From contig DEHZ01000015.1 in the NCBI GenBank assembly GCA_002352205.1, forward strand, positions 124,001-188,000: a DNA stretch of 64,000 nucleotides, read 5' to 3'. The position numbers and the translations under genes were made by a program. This DNA comes from Flavobacterium sp. UBA2787 (lineage in GTDB: Bacteria > Bacteroidota > Bacteroidia > Flavobacteriales > Flavobacteriaceae). A model generated the notes under the pieces. It saw only the letters and a list, made by a program, of their open reading frames with translations, was not told the DNA's origin and did no database searches. Shown here in pieces: positions 1-9,467 of the stretch. Position 1 is the stretch's first letter, and each line of letters starts with the position of its first letter.

Positions 1-2736
1 CCATTTATCGGAACAGGCGGAACCGGACACGCATTTCCCGGAGCAACCGTACCATTCGGAATGGTTCAACTTTCTCCAGACACCCGCATCGACGGTAGTT
101 GGGAAGGCTGTTCCGGCTATCATTATTCCGACAACCGAATTTATGGTTTCTCGCACACACATCTCAATGGAACCGGCGTTTCAGATTATGGTGATATTTT
201 GCTCATGCCAACCATGGGCGAACCTTCCTTTGACAACAAAATCTATTCCTCTACTTTTTCTCATACCAACGAAAAAGCATCCGCCGGATTTTATTCTGTA
301 AAATTAGATAAACACAATATTGATGTTCGTTTAACCACGTCAACCAGAATAGGTTTTCACGAATATACATTCAATGAAAGTGGTTTAGCAAATATTATCT
401 TGGATTTAAACCATCGAGATAAGTTATTAGAAGGTAAAATCCGAGTTATTAATGACAGAACTATTGAAGTTTTACGAAGAAGTGAAGCTTGGGCAAGTAA
501 TCAATATGTTTATGCTAGGATTGAATTTAATCAAAAAATGGCAGTTTCAAGAGTCAATAAGTCAGATTCGGAAAATCTTGAAATAGTCGGAATGAGTTTC
601 TCCAAAAAAGTCAAAAAAGGTGAAAAACTACTCCTAAAAGTAGCCCTTTCACCCACCGGGTACGAAGGAGCACAACTCAACAGCACCGAAATCCCACATT
701 GGGACTTTGAAAAAGTAAAAAAAGCTGCCGAACAAATGTGGAACAAAGAACTCTCCAAAATTGAAGTCACTTCTTCCGATAAAAATAAACTCACTATTTT
801 CTATACGGCTTTGTATCACACGATGATGCAACCCAACATCGCTCAGGATTTAGACGGAAAATACCGAGGTCGCGACAACAAAATTCATCAAGCCGAAGGA
901 TTTGATTATTACACCGTTTTTTCCCTTTGGGATACCTTTCGAGCCGCTCATCCGCTTTATACGTTGATTGATAAAAAGCGAACATCCGATTACATCAACA
1001 CCTTTATCAAACAATTTGAACAAGGCGGCCGCTTACCCGTTTGGGAACTCGCTTCTAACGAAACCGATTGTATGATTGGTTATCATTCCGTTTCTGTGAT
1101 TGCTGATGCAATGGTCAAAGGCATCAAAGGTTTTGATTATGAAAAAGCCTATGAAGCCGCCAAACATTCCGCTATGCTCGATCATTTAGGGTTGGATGCC
1201 TACAAAAAACAAGGTTTTATTTCAATTGATGATGAACATGAAAGTGTTTCCAAAACCTTAGAATATGCGTACGACGATTGGTGCATCGCTCAAATGGCTC
1301 AATTATTAGACAAAAAAGAAGATTATCAGTATTTTATGCTTCGTTCTCAAAATTGGAAAAACCTTTTCAATTGGGAAACCGGATTCATTCAACCCAAAAA
1401 AAATGGCGGTTGGGATAAACCTTTTGACCCAAAAGAAGTGAACAATAATTACACTGAAGCGAATGGCTGGCAATACACGTTTTTTGTACCGCAAGATATT
1501 GATGGAATGATAGAAGCAATGGGTGGAAATGAAAAATTTGAAGCCAAATTAGACGAAATGTTCAACAGTGTCAGCGAAACTTCCGGTCGTCATCAAGTCG
1601 ACATCACCGGTTTAATCGGGCAATATGCTCACGGAAACGAACCGAGTCATCATGTAGCCTATTTGTACAATTATGTAGGTAAACCTGAAAAAACAAAAGA
1701 GAAAGTACATTTTATTTTAGACAATTTCTACAAAAATGACCCCGACGGCTTAATCGGCAACGAAGATTGCGGACAAATGAGTGCGTGGTATGTGTTGAGT
1801 TCGATGGGGATTTATAATGTAACTCCTGGTCAACCAAATTGGACGACATCAGAGCCTTATTTTGAAAAAATAAAAGTGAATTTTGAAAATGGTGAAGCTG
1901 TAGATGTAATAAAAAATAATAATAAAGAACTAGGTTTTTTTATTAAGAGACCAATTGATACATCCGACTACTATTATTCTAGAATACTTTCAGTTGTTCC
2001 AGTTATTCATGCTGAAAGTAAATCTTTTAAAGATAAAATGACGATTGAAATTACTCATTCTACTTTATCTGAAAGAAAATTTAGAGGACAAGCTGTATAT
2101 TATCGTGTTATTGATGAATTAAATAAAAATTCAGAATTTAAACCCTACTTTGAACCATTTGAAATTTCTAAAACATCAACAATTGAAACTTACTTTAGAG
2201 AATCAATTGAGTCAAAAGGACCTTTGAGTGCAACTGTTTCAGCCACTTTCTTCAAAAAACCAAACAATTTCACCATCGATATCAAATCAACATACAATCC
2301 GCAATACCACGCCGGTGGTCCGGAAGGCTTGATTGATGGTATTTTTGGAACAGAAAACTGGCGAAAAGGCGATTGGCAAGGTTATCAAATCCACGATTTT
2401 GAAGCAATCATCGATATGCAATCCACCCGTGAAATCAATCAAATTACCGCCAATTTTCTACAAGATACCCGTTCGTGGATTTTAATGCCAACCAAAGTGG
2501 AGTATTATATCTCAGATGATAATGTGAATTTTACGCTTTTCGACACACAAAACAATACAATTGACCCGAAAGACTACAATTCCATCATCAAAGGATTTAA
2601 AAGCATCAAAAAACATGTAAAAGCTCGCTACGTAAAAGTAAAAGCCACCAACTTCGGTAAGTTACCCGAATGGCATCAAGGTTTTCCGTTTGATGGGGAA
2701 GCGTTTATTTTTGTGGATGAAATTACGGTGGAATGA
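1..2736 (+). CDS. GH92 alpha-1,2-mannosidase, 5' end outside window
   Basis: Glycoside hydrolase family 92 exo-alpha-mannosidase, expected to trim mannose from glycans in the periplasm or at the cell surface. The frame is open from base 1, where the codons read PFIGTGGTGHAFPGATVPFG, the usual GH92 N-terminal signature, so only the signal peptide and a few residues are missing. Family landmarks follow in order: WDTFRAAHPL, YAYDDWCIAQMA, the HGNEPSHH segment carrying the catalytic-acid glutamate, and NEDCGQMSAWYVLSSMG. The last 130 residues, with DGIFGTENWRKGDWQGYQ and KARYVKVKATNFG, look like an F5/8 type C (discoidin) carbohydrate-binding domain fused behind the catalytic part. A GC-rich hairpin lies just after the stop. 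The family call is very firm; linkage specificity is inferred from the family. Confidence 0.93.
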   Translation, partial: PFIGTGGTGHAFPGATVPFGMVQLSPDTRIDGSWEGCSGYHYSDNRIYGFSHTHLNGTGVSDYGDILLMPTMGEPSFDNKIYSSTFSHTNEKASAGFYSVKLDKHNIDVRLTTSTRIGFHEYTFNESGLANIILDLNHRDKLLEGKIRVINDRTIEVLRRSEAWASNQYVYARIEFNQKMAVSRVNKSDSENLEIVGMSFSKKVKKGEKLLLKVALSPTGYEGAQLNSTEIPHWDFEKVKKAAEQMWNKELSKIEVTSSDKNKLTIFYTALYHTMMQPNIAQDLDGKYRGRDNKIHQAEGFDYYTVFSLWDTFRAAHPLYTLIDKKRTSDYINTFIKQFEQGGRLPVWELASNETDCMIGYHSVSVIADAMVKGIKGFDYEKAYEAAKHSAMLDHLGLDAYKKQGFISIDDEHESVSKTLEYAYDDWCIAQMAQLLDKKEDYQYFMLRSQNWKNLFNWETGFIQPKKNGGWDKPFDPKEVNNNYTEANGWQYTFFVPQDIDGMIEAMGGNEKFEAKLDEMFNSVSETSGRHQVDITGLIGQYAHGNEPSHHVAYLYNYVGKPEKTKEKVHFILDNFYKNDPDGLIGNEDCGQMSAWYVLSSMGIYNVTPGQPNWTTSEPYFEKIKVNFENGEAVDVIKNNNKELGFFIKRPIDTSDYYYSRILSVVPVIHAESKSFKDKMTIEITHSTLSERKFRGQAVYYRVIDELNKNSEFKPYFEPFEISKTSTIETYFRESIESKGPLSATVSATFFKKPNNFTIDIKSTYNPQYHAGGPEGLIDGIFGTENWRKGDWQGYQIHDFEAIIDMQSTREINQITANFLQDTRSWILMPTKVEYYISDDNVNFTLFDTQNNTIDPKDYNSIIKGFKSIKKHVKARYVKVKATNFGKLPEWHQGFPFDGEAFIFVDEITVE

Positions 2737-2747
2737 CCTCCCCCCAA

Positions 2748-2766
2748 CCCCCTCCAAAGGAGGGGG
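2748..2766. terminator. GC-rich hairpin after the mannosidase gene
   Basis: CCCCCTCC-AAA-GGAGGGGG forms a perfect 8-bp stem 11 bases after the stop codon. There is no long T tract, so it may be a dispersed hairpin repeat of a kind common in this phylum rather than a classical terminator. Confidence 0.4.
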
Positions 2767-2806
2767 AGACGAGACGTTTATAAAATGCGGAAATATTTTG
2801 ATTAAT

Positions 2807-3108
2807 AATCCGTTTCAATCCATTTTAAGCGAAGCGGATCAAAAAAATCAGCGGAAATCTATTAAATCATTCTAATCCGTGTTCCATTGAAAGAGTTTTC
2901 AGTCAAAGTCGCACTTTATTGCATCAAAAAATCTGTAAAAATCTGCGTTTTGCAAAGCAAATCAGTTCAATCCGCGTTCCAATAAAAGATTTCTATTACA
3001 GTCGCAGTTTATTGCATCAATAAATCCGTTTCAATCCATTTCAAGTGAATCAAATCAAAAAATAAGCGGAAATCTATTAAATCCTTACTATCCGTGTTCC
3101 ATTTAAAG
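2807..3108. repeat. Two ~86-bp imperfect intergenic repeats; no gene
   Basis: The gene-free stretch 2737-3131 holds two copies of an ~86-bp unit (2807-2893 and 3023-3108). Both begin AATCCGTTTCAATCCATTT and share GCGGAAATCTATTAAATC and the block ending GTGTTCCAT(T)xAAAG. Between them a shorter motif built on TTTATTGCATCAA also occurs twice (about 2914 and 3009). All frames are broken. It reads as a decayed cluster of dispersed intergenic repeats; I see no coding or RNA signal. Confidence 0.7.
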
Positions 3109-3131
3109 GTTTACTTGTTTTCTGTGAGCAA

Positions 3132-3695
3132 CTAATCCTTCCAACCCCAAGGCGACTCAGGATTTTCAACTGTTTCACTCAAATCAAAAGACACCGAAAA
3201 AACCCGATCTGTTCCAATTCTGCGTAAATTATATGTAAAAGCTTTTTCATCAACCGTTATCCACCAAACATTCATTGAAGCATACGGAATCAATTCGCTC
3301 GTAAATTCATCAGCCGGGAAAAACTGAATGTTGTGAAGTCCTCCATTGGTTGAGGTTCCGCCATATTGCGTTACTTTATCCGGTTTGCCGTTTTCCTTAC
3401 GATGGTCGTGTTTGAGTGTGATTTTACCATTTTTATAGGTCAATACCCAAGTTCTGGATTTATCATCACCCACAAAAAACGGAATTCGGATTTTATTTTT
3501 TCCACAGCTTTTTACGTGCATGACTAGCTTTTTTCCACGAAATTCATCGTTCGCAGGAGCTTCAATTATTTCGCCTTCAAACGATTTTCCGCAATGTTTT
3601 TGAAGTGTTTCCCAGAATTTTTGGGTTTCAGATTTCTGTTGGGCATTCATTGAAAAGGAAATCAATAAAGCCAATAAAAAAGTCCATTTTTTCAT
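3132..3695 (-). CDS. Secreted protein of unknown function
   Basis: 187 residues with a clear Sec signal peptide (MKKWTFLLALLISFSMNAQ, cleavage expected near residue 18). The mature part is hydrophilic, has two cysteines (in KHCGK and KSCGK) that could form a disulphide, and many aromatic residues toward the C-terminus (NVWWITVDEKAFTYNLRR). No catalytic motif is recognisable. It is divergent from the nitrilase gene, with about 70 bp between the start codons. I know of similar secreted proteins of unknown function in flavobacteria but cannot name a family. Confidence 0.8.
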   Translation of the reverse strand: MKKWTFLLALLISFSMNAQQKSETQKFWETLQKHCGKSFEGEIIEAPANDEFRGKKLVMHVKSCGKNKIRIPFFVGDDKSRTWVLTYKNGKITLKHDHRKENGKPDKVTQYGGTSTNGGLHNIQFFPADEFTSELIPYASMNVWWITVDEKAFTYNLRRIGTDRVFSVSFDLSETVENPESPWGWKD

Positions 3696-3744
3696 ACAAT
3701 TGTTTTTTTGTGAAGATAAGAAAAAATCTCAAATTCGTATTTTG

Positions 3745-3752
3745 TATCTTTA
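3745..3752 (+). promoter_or_regulatory. -7 box of the amidase gene
   Basis: TATCTTTA matches the Bacteroidota -7 element TAnnTTTG at all but the last base and lies 15 bases before the ATG at 3767. No clear -33 TTG. Confidence 0.35.
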
Positions 3753-3766
3753 TCAAAAAGAAAAAA

Positions 3767-4534
3767 ATGATTGTTTCACTCATTCAAGCTCCCTTAGTTT
3801 GGGAAAATCCATCCGAAAACCGACTTTATTTTGAACAAAAGATAAAGGCAATTTCGCAACATACCAATTTAATTGTACTTCCAGAAATGTTTACCTCCGG
3901 ATTTACAATGAATCCAAAACACGTTGCGGAAACAATGCAAGGCGAAACGATTGCGTGGTTAATTGAACTTGCAAAAGCAAATAACGCTGCTATAACTGGC
4001 AGTTTAGTCATCCAAGAAGGGGAGCTTTTTTTTAACCGTATGGTATTTGTTTTCCCATCCGGAAAAGTGGAGTATTACGACAAAAGACATCTTTTCACCT
4101 TAGCCGGCGAAGAAAAAGTCTATCAACCCGGAAAAGAAAAAAAGATAATTGAATATAATAACTGGAAAATCTGTTTGCAAGTGTGTTACGATTTGCGTTT
4201 TCCTGTTTTTGCCAGAAATACCGAAGACTATGATTTGCTGATTTATGTAGCAAATTGGCCAAAAGTAAGAACAAATGCGTGGGACATTTTACTGAAAGCC
4301 AGAGCGGTAGAAAATTTAACATACGTGATTGGTGTAAACAGAATTGGATTTGATGATAACGAGCACGAATATGTTGGCCACTCACAAGTGATTGATGAAT
4401 TAGGGAATTATCTCTTGGAACCGCAATTAAATGAACATGTTTTTCATGTTGATTTAGACAAAGAAAAAATGCTTGAAACGCGAAAAAAATTGAATTTTTT
4501 GAATGATCGGGATGATTTTTCTATTTCTTCTTGA
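3767..4534 (+). CDS. Nitrilase-superfamily amidohydrolase (omega-amidase, YafV type)
   Basis: 255-residue carbon-nitrogen hydrolase of the kind that hydrolyses 2-oxoglutaramate or 2-oxosuccinamate, a repair and salvage step after transamination. The Glu-Lys-Cys triad is visible: E in LPEMFTSGF, K in YDKRHLF, and C in LQVCYDLRFPVF; MLETRKKLNFLNDRDDF is the usual C-terminal tail of this subgroup. The frame is open for 54 codons upstream, but that extension is lysine-rich, lies across the divergent secreted-protein gene, and precedes the probable promoter, so the ATG giving MIVSLIQAP is preferred. Cytosolic. The superfamily is certain; the exact substrate is inferred. Confidence 0.9.
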   Translation: MIVSLIQAPLVWENPSENRLYFEQKIKAISQHTNLIVLPEMFTSGFTMNPKHVAETMQGETIAWLIELAKANNAAITGSLVIQEGELFFNRMVFVFPSGKVEYYDKRHLFTLAGEEKVYQPGKEKKIIEYNNWKICLQVCYDLRFPVFARNTEDYDLLIYVANWPKVRTNAWDILLKARAVENLTYVIGVNRIGFDDNEHEYVGHSQVIDELGNYLLEPQLNEHVFHVDLDKEKMLETRKKLNFLNDRDDFSISS

Positions 4535-4608
4535 AAAATGAGACTGAAAACTCCAACTACTCATCCGTTCAAAACCTGAAACTTGAAACTTCAAACCTTA
4601 AACTTTCA

Positions 4609-6198
4609 TCAACCACCAGTAAACTTCAACGTTTGATCAACATCCCAATTTGCTCTCACTTCAACGGGTGTCGGAAAATATTTGACTTCTTCGGTTTGGC
4701 GTTTTTCTAAATAGTTTCCGGTATCCCAAATTTTGTTTTTGTTTTCGTCATAGATGATTCTAACCGTAAACATGGCAGGTTGCACAAGGTTAAAATCTAG
4801 AACTGTTTCTCCTTCCGAATAGGCTGAGGCCAAAACTTTTCCTTTGTCATCTGTCAATTCAACAATGATTGGAAACGATTTTATTCCTTCCAATTGAAGA
4901 CGGAGATTACCATAATCTGCAACATCTCTGGTTGAAACTCGATAGCCGGTAGAATCGCTTTCTCTTTCTAATAAATCAGTAAAAGCACCTTTTTCAAGGG
5001 TGAAACTATACTTTTCAACTGGTTCTCTTTTAAAATCAATTTCAACTTCTTGTTTTAATTCATCATATTTGGTAGTAAATGCAATAGCAACAGAATCCTT
5101 ATTAATCAATTTAATTTTTGAGTCATCAATTTTTATCAATGGAATTGAACTACTGAGCGTAAATTTATCCCTAAAATGCAAAGTACCACTTTGTTTCGCT
5201 TTAATGCTAAGTGTATCTGCTTTTTGATTTTTCATCTTCACGTTAAATTCCTTTTCAAAATCATTCCGAATTATTTTTAACGAAAGTGAATCGGTTTTTA
5301 TGGGTTTAAACCAAATTTGAACAGAATCCTTTCCTTCAAAAGGCGTAATGACTGTTGGAATAACTTCGTTACCGTTTTTCAATTCTGCTTTGAGGTTGTC
5401 GGCTTTTCCTTGATGACCAACAATTATTCGGTTTCCCGAAGCTTGTGATGGTTTCAAAGGCTTAAAAGGAAGCACTTCTTTAAACAACTCCAACTCATAC
5501 GCAAAATCACTAGGAATGGTTATCGTTTCACTAAAAAATGCAATTTTGTCAGATTTAGGGTCGTATTTGTTGTTGCTACTCTCATCTTTCATGGCTACTA
5601 AAAGATAGTTTCCTTCCTTTAAATTTTCAAGTTTGAAAGTTTTACTGCTATCTAATGTGTTGGTAATGTATCGTGGAGCTTCTTTATAAATGATGGAATC
5701 GTAGAATTTTTCGTTTTTTTCATATAGCATAACCGAAACGAAATTATCAGTTTTTAAATCAAAAGCATCTTTAATTGTGCCGTTTAATTCAAGCGAATCA
5801 ATGTAGGTTCCGGTAGAAAAAATATACTTGAATTGTTGATACGGATTTCCTTCGTTGTTATCCTGTATACTATTTCCAAAATTGAAACTATAGGTAGTAT
5901 TTTCAAGTAATGTGTCTTTTATGGTGATCGTAATTTCTTTTGAAGCAACCGATGGCGTTATCAGCGGTTGAAGTTTCATAGGCGGCGAAATAATCAATTG
6001 CTTGTTCGCGTCTTTCAACTTTACATATTCATCAAATTGAAGTTTAATGACGTTTCCTTTAAAATTTGTTGAAAAATTCTTAGGTTCACTTAGCCTCAAA
6101 ACAGGTGCAAGGGTGTCTTTCATGCCACCGGTAATAAAACCTCGCTTGGCACAGCCCGTAAACAAAACCGAAATAAGAAGCAGAAAAATAATTCGCAT
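4609..6198 (-). CDS. Ig-like domain lipoprotein
   Basis: About 529 residues. It starts MRIIFLLLISVLFTGCAKRG, a signal peptide with lipobox LFTGC, so it is an envelope lipoprotein. An upstream GTG would add five residues, but the ATG places the hydrophobic core normally. The segment starting KDTLAPVLRLSEPKNF, followed by FDEYVKLKD, is typical of the bacterial Ig-like (SbsA/Big_5) domain at the N-terminus of a widespread Bacteroidetes family of about 530-600 residues. The C-terminus (FTVRIIYDENKNKIWDTGNY) fits that family. Function unknown; a structural or surface role is likely. It is in tandem with comF (86-base gap) and may share its promoter. Confidence 0.85.
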   Translation of the reverse strand: MRIIFLLLISVLFTGCAKRGFITGGMKDTLAPVLRLSEPKNFSTNFKGNVIKLQFDEYVKLKDANKQLIISPPMKLQPLITPSVASKEITITIKDTLLENTTYSFNFGNSIQDNNEGNPYQQFKYIFSTGTYIDSLELNGTIKDAFDLKTDNFVSVMLYEKNEKFYDSIIYKEAPRYITNTLDSSKTFKLENLKEGNYLLVAMKDESSNNKYDPKSDKIAFFSETITIPSDFAYELELFKEVLPFKPLKPSQASGNRIIVGHQGKADNLKAELKNGNEVIPTVITPFEGKDSVQIWFKPIKTDSLSLKIIRNDFEKEFNVKMKNQKADTLSIKAKQSGTLHFRDKFTLSSSIPLIKIDDSKIKLINKDSVAIAFTTKYDELKQEVEIDFKREPVEKYSFTLEKGAFTDLLERESDSTGYRVSTRDVADYGNLRLQLEGIKSFPIIVELTDDKGKVLASAYSEGETVLDFNLVQPAMFTVRIIYDENKNKIWDTGNYLEKRQTEEVKYFPTPVEVRANWDVDQTLKFTGG

Positions 6199-6283
6199 AA
6201 TTTTACCAAACACTTAAAGTTGCCACAAAATAACAATTATATTTAGTGTAAATGAAATGTTTTAGGTTTTTCTTTGCTTATGA

Positions 6284-6964
6284 TTAGTGAGTATAGGCCA
6301 TGCAAATAATACTCAAACGTGCTCCGGGTATTTTGAGTATGGCTTTTCCGCATTGTTCTAATGTTGAACCGGTTGTAATAACATCGTCAATCAAGAGAAA
6401 ATGCTTGTTGTGATGATTTTCGGCGAATTCAACTTCAAAAATGGTTTTTTTAGCCTCAGTTCTTTCTAAAAAGGACTTTTTGGTTTGAGTTACAGAATAC
6501 GTATTTCGGTGTAAAATATCATCATAAAAGGGTATTTGTAATGATTTTGAAAGTGATTGACCAAATGAGGTTAACTGATTGTATCCTCGTTCTTTCATTC
6601 TCTTTTTATGTAAAGGAACCGGAATAATTGCATCAAATTTTAAATCGGAGTGAATTTTTTGAAGCTCTTCTCCATACCAATCACCTAAAAAAGTTCCCAC
6701 TTGCTGACGATTTCTGTATTTTAAATGATGAATAAGTTCTTGCACCATTCCTTTTTTATGAAAATAAAGCAAGGCAGAAGCATGTTCTAACGGTAAACGA
6801 CCATAAAATGTTCGTAAAACCTCGTTGTCTGGAATTTCAGTGTGTCTTGTGAGTGGTAATTGATGTCTGCACCGTGCACAAACATAAATTTCATTGGTAA
6901 ACAAAGGATTTTTGCAGGCGAAGCAAACTTCTGGATAGAATAAATGGAGTATACTTTTCAGCAT
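6284..6964 (-). CDS. comF: ComF-family phosphoribosyltransferase-like protein
   Basis: 226 residues, normal for ComF. The N-terminus has a four-cysteine zinc site (CFAC, then CARC) and the C-terminal half has a type I PRTase fold with PVPLHKKRMKERGYNQ and the PRPP-binding loop LLIDDVITTGSTLEQCG. ComF is linked to uptake or processing of transforming DNA and to DNA repair; its exact reaction is unknown. Cytosolic. It is divergent from glyS across a short region containing a promoter box for each gene. Confidence 0.9.
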   Translation of the reverse strand: MLKSILHLFYPEVCFACKNPLFTNEIYVCARCRHQLPLTRHTEIPDNEVLRTFYGRLPLEHASALLYFHKKGMVQELIHHLKYRNRQQVGTFLGDWYGEELQKIHSDLKFDAIIPVPLHKKRMKERGYNQLTSFGQSLSKSLQIPFYDDILHRNTYSVTQTKKSFLERTEAKKTIFEVEFAENHHNKHFLLIDDVITTGSTLEQCGKAILKIPGARLSIICMAYTH

Positions 6965-7005
6965 TTTGGCTTGTATTAGGTTCGAAATGGCGTTTAGTTG
7001 AGCAA

Positions 7006-7013
7006 CAAAAATA
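7006..7013 (-). promoter_or_regulatory. -7 box of comF
   Basis: Minus-strand TATTTTTG, an exact TAnnTTTG match about 40 bases upstream of the comF start. Confidence 0.4.
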
Positions 7014-7064
7014 TGATTTTTTTTAAAACTTTAACAACTATGCGACATATCTACACACTTTTTA

Positions 7065-7072
7065 TATTTTTG
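7065..7072 (+). promoter_or_regulatory. -7 box of glyS, almost on the start codon
   Basis: TATTTTTG ends 7 bases before the glyS ATG, so the transcript would have little or no leader. No convincing -33 TTG. Confidence 0.45.
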
Positions 7073-7079
7073 CACCATT

Positions 7080-8621
7080 ATGGCAAAACAAGAAGATAAT
7101 TTTAAGAATGTAATTTCACATGCAAAAGAGTACGGATTTATTTTTCCGTCCAGTGAAATTTATGACGGTTTAAGTGCCGTTTACGATTATGCTCAAAACG
7201 GAGCAGAATTAAAGAAAAACATCAGAGAATATTGGTGGAAATCGATGGTGCAAATGCATGAAAACATCGTGGGAATTGATGCCGCGATTTTTATGCATCC
7301 AACCACTTGGAAAGCTTCCGGACACGTGGATGCGTTCAATGACCCGTTGATTGACAACAAAGATTCGAAAAAAAGATACCGTGCTGATGTGTTAATTGAG
7401 GATTATGCCGAAAAATTAAACCAAAAAGCACAAAAAGAAATCGATAAAGCCAGAGAACGTTTTGGTGATGCTTTTGATGAGGCTCAATATGTTGCAACCA
7501 ATCCTCGTGTGATGGAATACAAAGCCAAACAACGCGAAATTTTGGAAAGAATGGCTCGTTCGTTAGGCAATGAAGATTTGGCCGATGTAAAGGCTTTAAT
7601 TGAAGAATTAGAAATCGCTTGTCCGGAATCTGGTTCCCGAAATTGGACCGAAGTGCGTCAGTTTAACTTGATGTTCGGAACCAAATTAGGAGCTTCTGCC
7701 GATTCTGCTATGGATTTATATTTGCGTCCGGAAACTGCTCAAGGAATTTTTGTGAATTTCTTAAACGTACAAAAATCGGGTCGTATGAAAATTCCATTTG
7801 GAATTGCTCAAACAGGAAAAGCGTTTAGAAACGAGATTGTTGCTCGTCAATTCATCTTCCGTATGCGTGAATTTGAACAAATGGAGATGCAATTTTTCGT
7901 GAAACCGGGCGAAGAAATGAAATGGTATGACTACTGGAAAGAAACCCGTTTAAAATGGCATTTATCGCTTGGTTTAGGTAGAGAAAATTACCGTTTTCAC
8001 GACCATGAAAAATTAGCTCATTATGCTAATGCTGCGGCGGATATCGAATTTAATTTCCCATTCGGATTTAAGGAATTGGAAGGAATTCATTCCAGAACCG
8101 ACTTCGATTTAAAAGCACACGAACAATATTCAGGAAAGAAATTACAATATTTTGATACTGAGGAAAATAAAAACTATGTTCCGTATGTAGTAGAAACTTC
8201 AGTTGGTTTAGATCGTATGTTTTTGGCTGTTTTCGCTAATTCATTAACAGAAGAAGCCTTAGAAGACGGTTCAACTAGAACAGTTTTGCGTTTACCATCG
8301 GTTTTAGCACCAACCAAAGCAGCCATTTTACCTTTGGTAAAAAAGGACGGTTTGCCTGAAATTTCACGTAAAATTGTAGAAGAATTGAAATGGGATTTCA
8401 ATGTAGCCTATGATGAAAAAGATGCCGTGGGTCGTCGTTACAGAAGACAAGATGCATTAGGAACACCGTTTTGCATCACAGTGGATCATCAAACGATAGA
8501 AGACGAAACGGTTACCATTCGTCACCGAGATTCGATGCAACAAGATCGTGTGAAAATTTCTGAATTAAGAGATATCATCTCAAATGAAGTTTCAATGCGA
8601 AATTGGTTGATGAAAATGTAA
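7080..8621 (+). CDS. glyS: Glycyl-tRNA synthetase (dimeric, class II)
   Basis: 513 residues, the usual length of the alpha2-type GlyRS of Bacteroidota. It charges tRNA-Gly with glycine in the cytosol. Class II motifs are clear: motif 2 around FGIAQTGKAFRNE (after LRPETAQGIFVNF) and motif 3 in ETSVGLDRMFLAVF, followed by the anticodon-binding domain (LAPTKAAILPLVKKDGLP) ending DEVTIRHRDS-like. The start codon follows a -7 box directly. A strong hairpin terminator follows. Essential housekeeping gene with no oddities. Confidence 0.97.
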   Translation: MAKQEDNFKNVISHAKEYGFIFPSSEIYDGLSAVYDYAQNGAELKKNIREYWWKSMVQMHENIVGIDAAIFMHPTTWKASGHVDAFNDPLIDNKDSKKRYRADVLIEDYAEKLNQKAQKEIDKARERFGDAFDEAQYVATNPRVMEYKAKQREILERMARSLGNEDLADVKALIEELEIACPESGSRNWTEVRQFNLMFGTKLGASADSAMDLYLRPETAQGIFVNFLNVQKSGRMKIPFGIAQTGKAFRNEIVARQFIFRMREFEQMEMQFFVKPGEEMKWYDYWKETRLKWHLSLGLGRENYRFHDHEKLAHYANAAADIEFNFPFGFKELEGIHSRTDFDLKAHEQYSGKKLQYFDTEENKNYVPYVVETSVGLDRMFLAVFANSLTEEALEDGSTRTVLRLPSVLAPTKAAILPLVKKDGLPEISRKIVEELKWDFNVAYDEKDAVGRRYRRQDALGTPFCITVDHQTIEDETVTIRHRDSMQQDRVKISELRDIISNEVSMRNWLMKM

Positions 8622-8640
8622 TAACCATTCAATAATATGT

Positions 8641-8671
8641 AATAAGGCTTTCCTATCGGGAAGCCTTATTT
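8641..8671. terminator. Rho-independent terminator of glyS
   Basis: AATAAGGCTT - TCCTATCGGG - AAGCCTTATT, a perfect 10-bp stem, 19 bases after the stop codon. Confidence 0.75.
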
Positions 8672-8674
8672 GTT

Positions 8675-8682
8675 TAAATTTG
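8675..8682 (+). promoter_or_regulatory. -7 box of the LytS-type kinase gene
   Basis: TAAATTTG, an exact TAnnTTTG match, 17 bases before the ATG at 8700. Its position argues against the upstream TTG at 8670 as the start. Confidence 0.5.
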
Positions 8683-8699
8683 CAAGACATTTTTGGATT

Positions 8700-9467
8700 A
8701 TGGAATCGAATGATTTTCAAAATTACTTTTATTTTTTAGTTGCTGCACTTGTTTTGGTTGTGGGAATAGCTCTTATTTTGGGATATAAACTGTTTAAATC
8801 CCTGAAAAGAAAAGAAGCTATCGAATCGCAATTTCAGCAATTAGAAGATAAAGTCAGCAATTTACAACTGGAAACGTTGGAGGCAAAACTCAATCCGCAT
8901 TTGTTTAAAAACATCTTGAATTCTATTCAATCGCATGCTTATCAAACCTATTTTGCATTAGATAAACTAGCGAATGTGTTGGATTATATTTTATACGAAA
9001 GTCGAAAAAAATTCGTCACACCAAAAGATGAAATTGAATTTGCTTGTAACTTAATAGAAATCAATAAAATAAAAGTCAGTCCGCTTTTTGAATTAAAGGT
9101 AAAAATGAAGGTAAAGGAAGAAGAATTACTTTACAATCAAAAGTTAATTGCTCCGATGATTTCTATCGATTTAATTGAAAATGCATTCAAACACGCCGAT
9201 TTACAAAGTGCGGATGCTTTTATTTCCATCGTATTTGAATTTAAAGAAAGTGTTTTTAGTTTAACCGTTTCCAACAAAATTTCTCGAAAATCAAAATTAG
9301 AGAAAGAAAAAGGAGGTTTTGGAACACAAACTCTTGAACAAAGATTAAAAATCATCTACAAAGATCATTTTAAACTGGATCGATTTGTAGAAAAAGACGT
9401 TTATATTGCTCACTTAAAAATTAATTTACTTGAACACAAAGCTGAAATGCTTGCTGCTCGACGATGA
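8700..9467 (+). CDS. LytS-family sensor histidine kinase
   Basis: 255 residues. One transmembrane helix (about 10-32) is followed by a short coiled coil and a His_kinase (PF06580-type) domain with the phospho-acceptor in KLNPHLFKNILNSIQ (His about residue 67) and a degenerate ATPase domain (LIENAFKHAD = N box, GGFGTQTLEQRL = G box). There is no periplasmic sensor domain, so it probably senses the membrane or a partner. Its last 38 bases overlap the start of the LytTR regulator, so the two form a translationally coupled two-component pair. The signal is unknown. Confidence 0.88.
   Translation: MESNDFQNYFYFLVAALVLVVGIALILGYKLFKSLKRKEAIESQFQQLEDKVSNLQLETLEAKLNPHLFKNILNSIQSHAYQTYFALDKLANVLDYILYESRKKFVTPKDEIEFACNLIEINKIKVSPLFELKVKMKVKEEELLYNQKLIAPMISIDLIENAFKHADLQSADAFISIVFEFKESVFSLTVSNKISRKSKLEKEKGGFGTQTLEQRLKIIYKDHFKLDRFVEKDVYIAHLKINLLEHKAEMLAARR

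Noticed and set aside
3605-3766. Upstream extension of the omega-amidase frame
   Set aside because: It crosses the divergent secreted-protein gene, is lysine/phenylalanine-rich without family similarity, and lies upstream of the -7 box.
4095-4385. 96-codon minus-strand ORF
   Set aside because: Antisense shadow of the amidase gene; arginine/leucine-rich low-information sequence.
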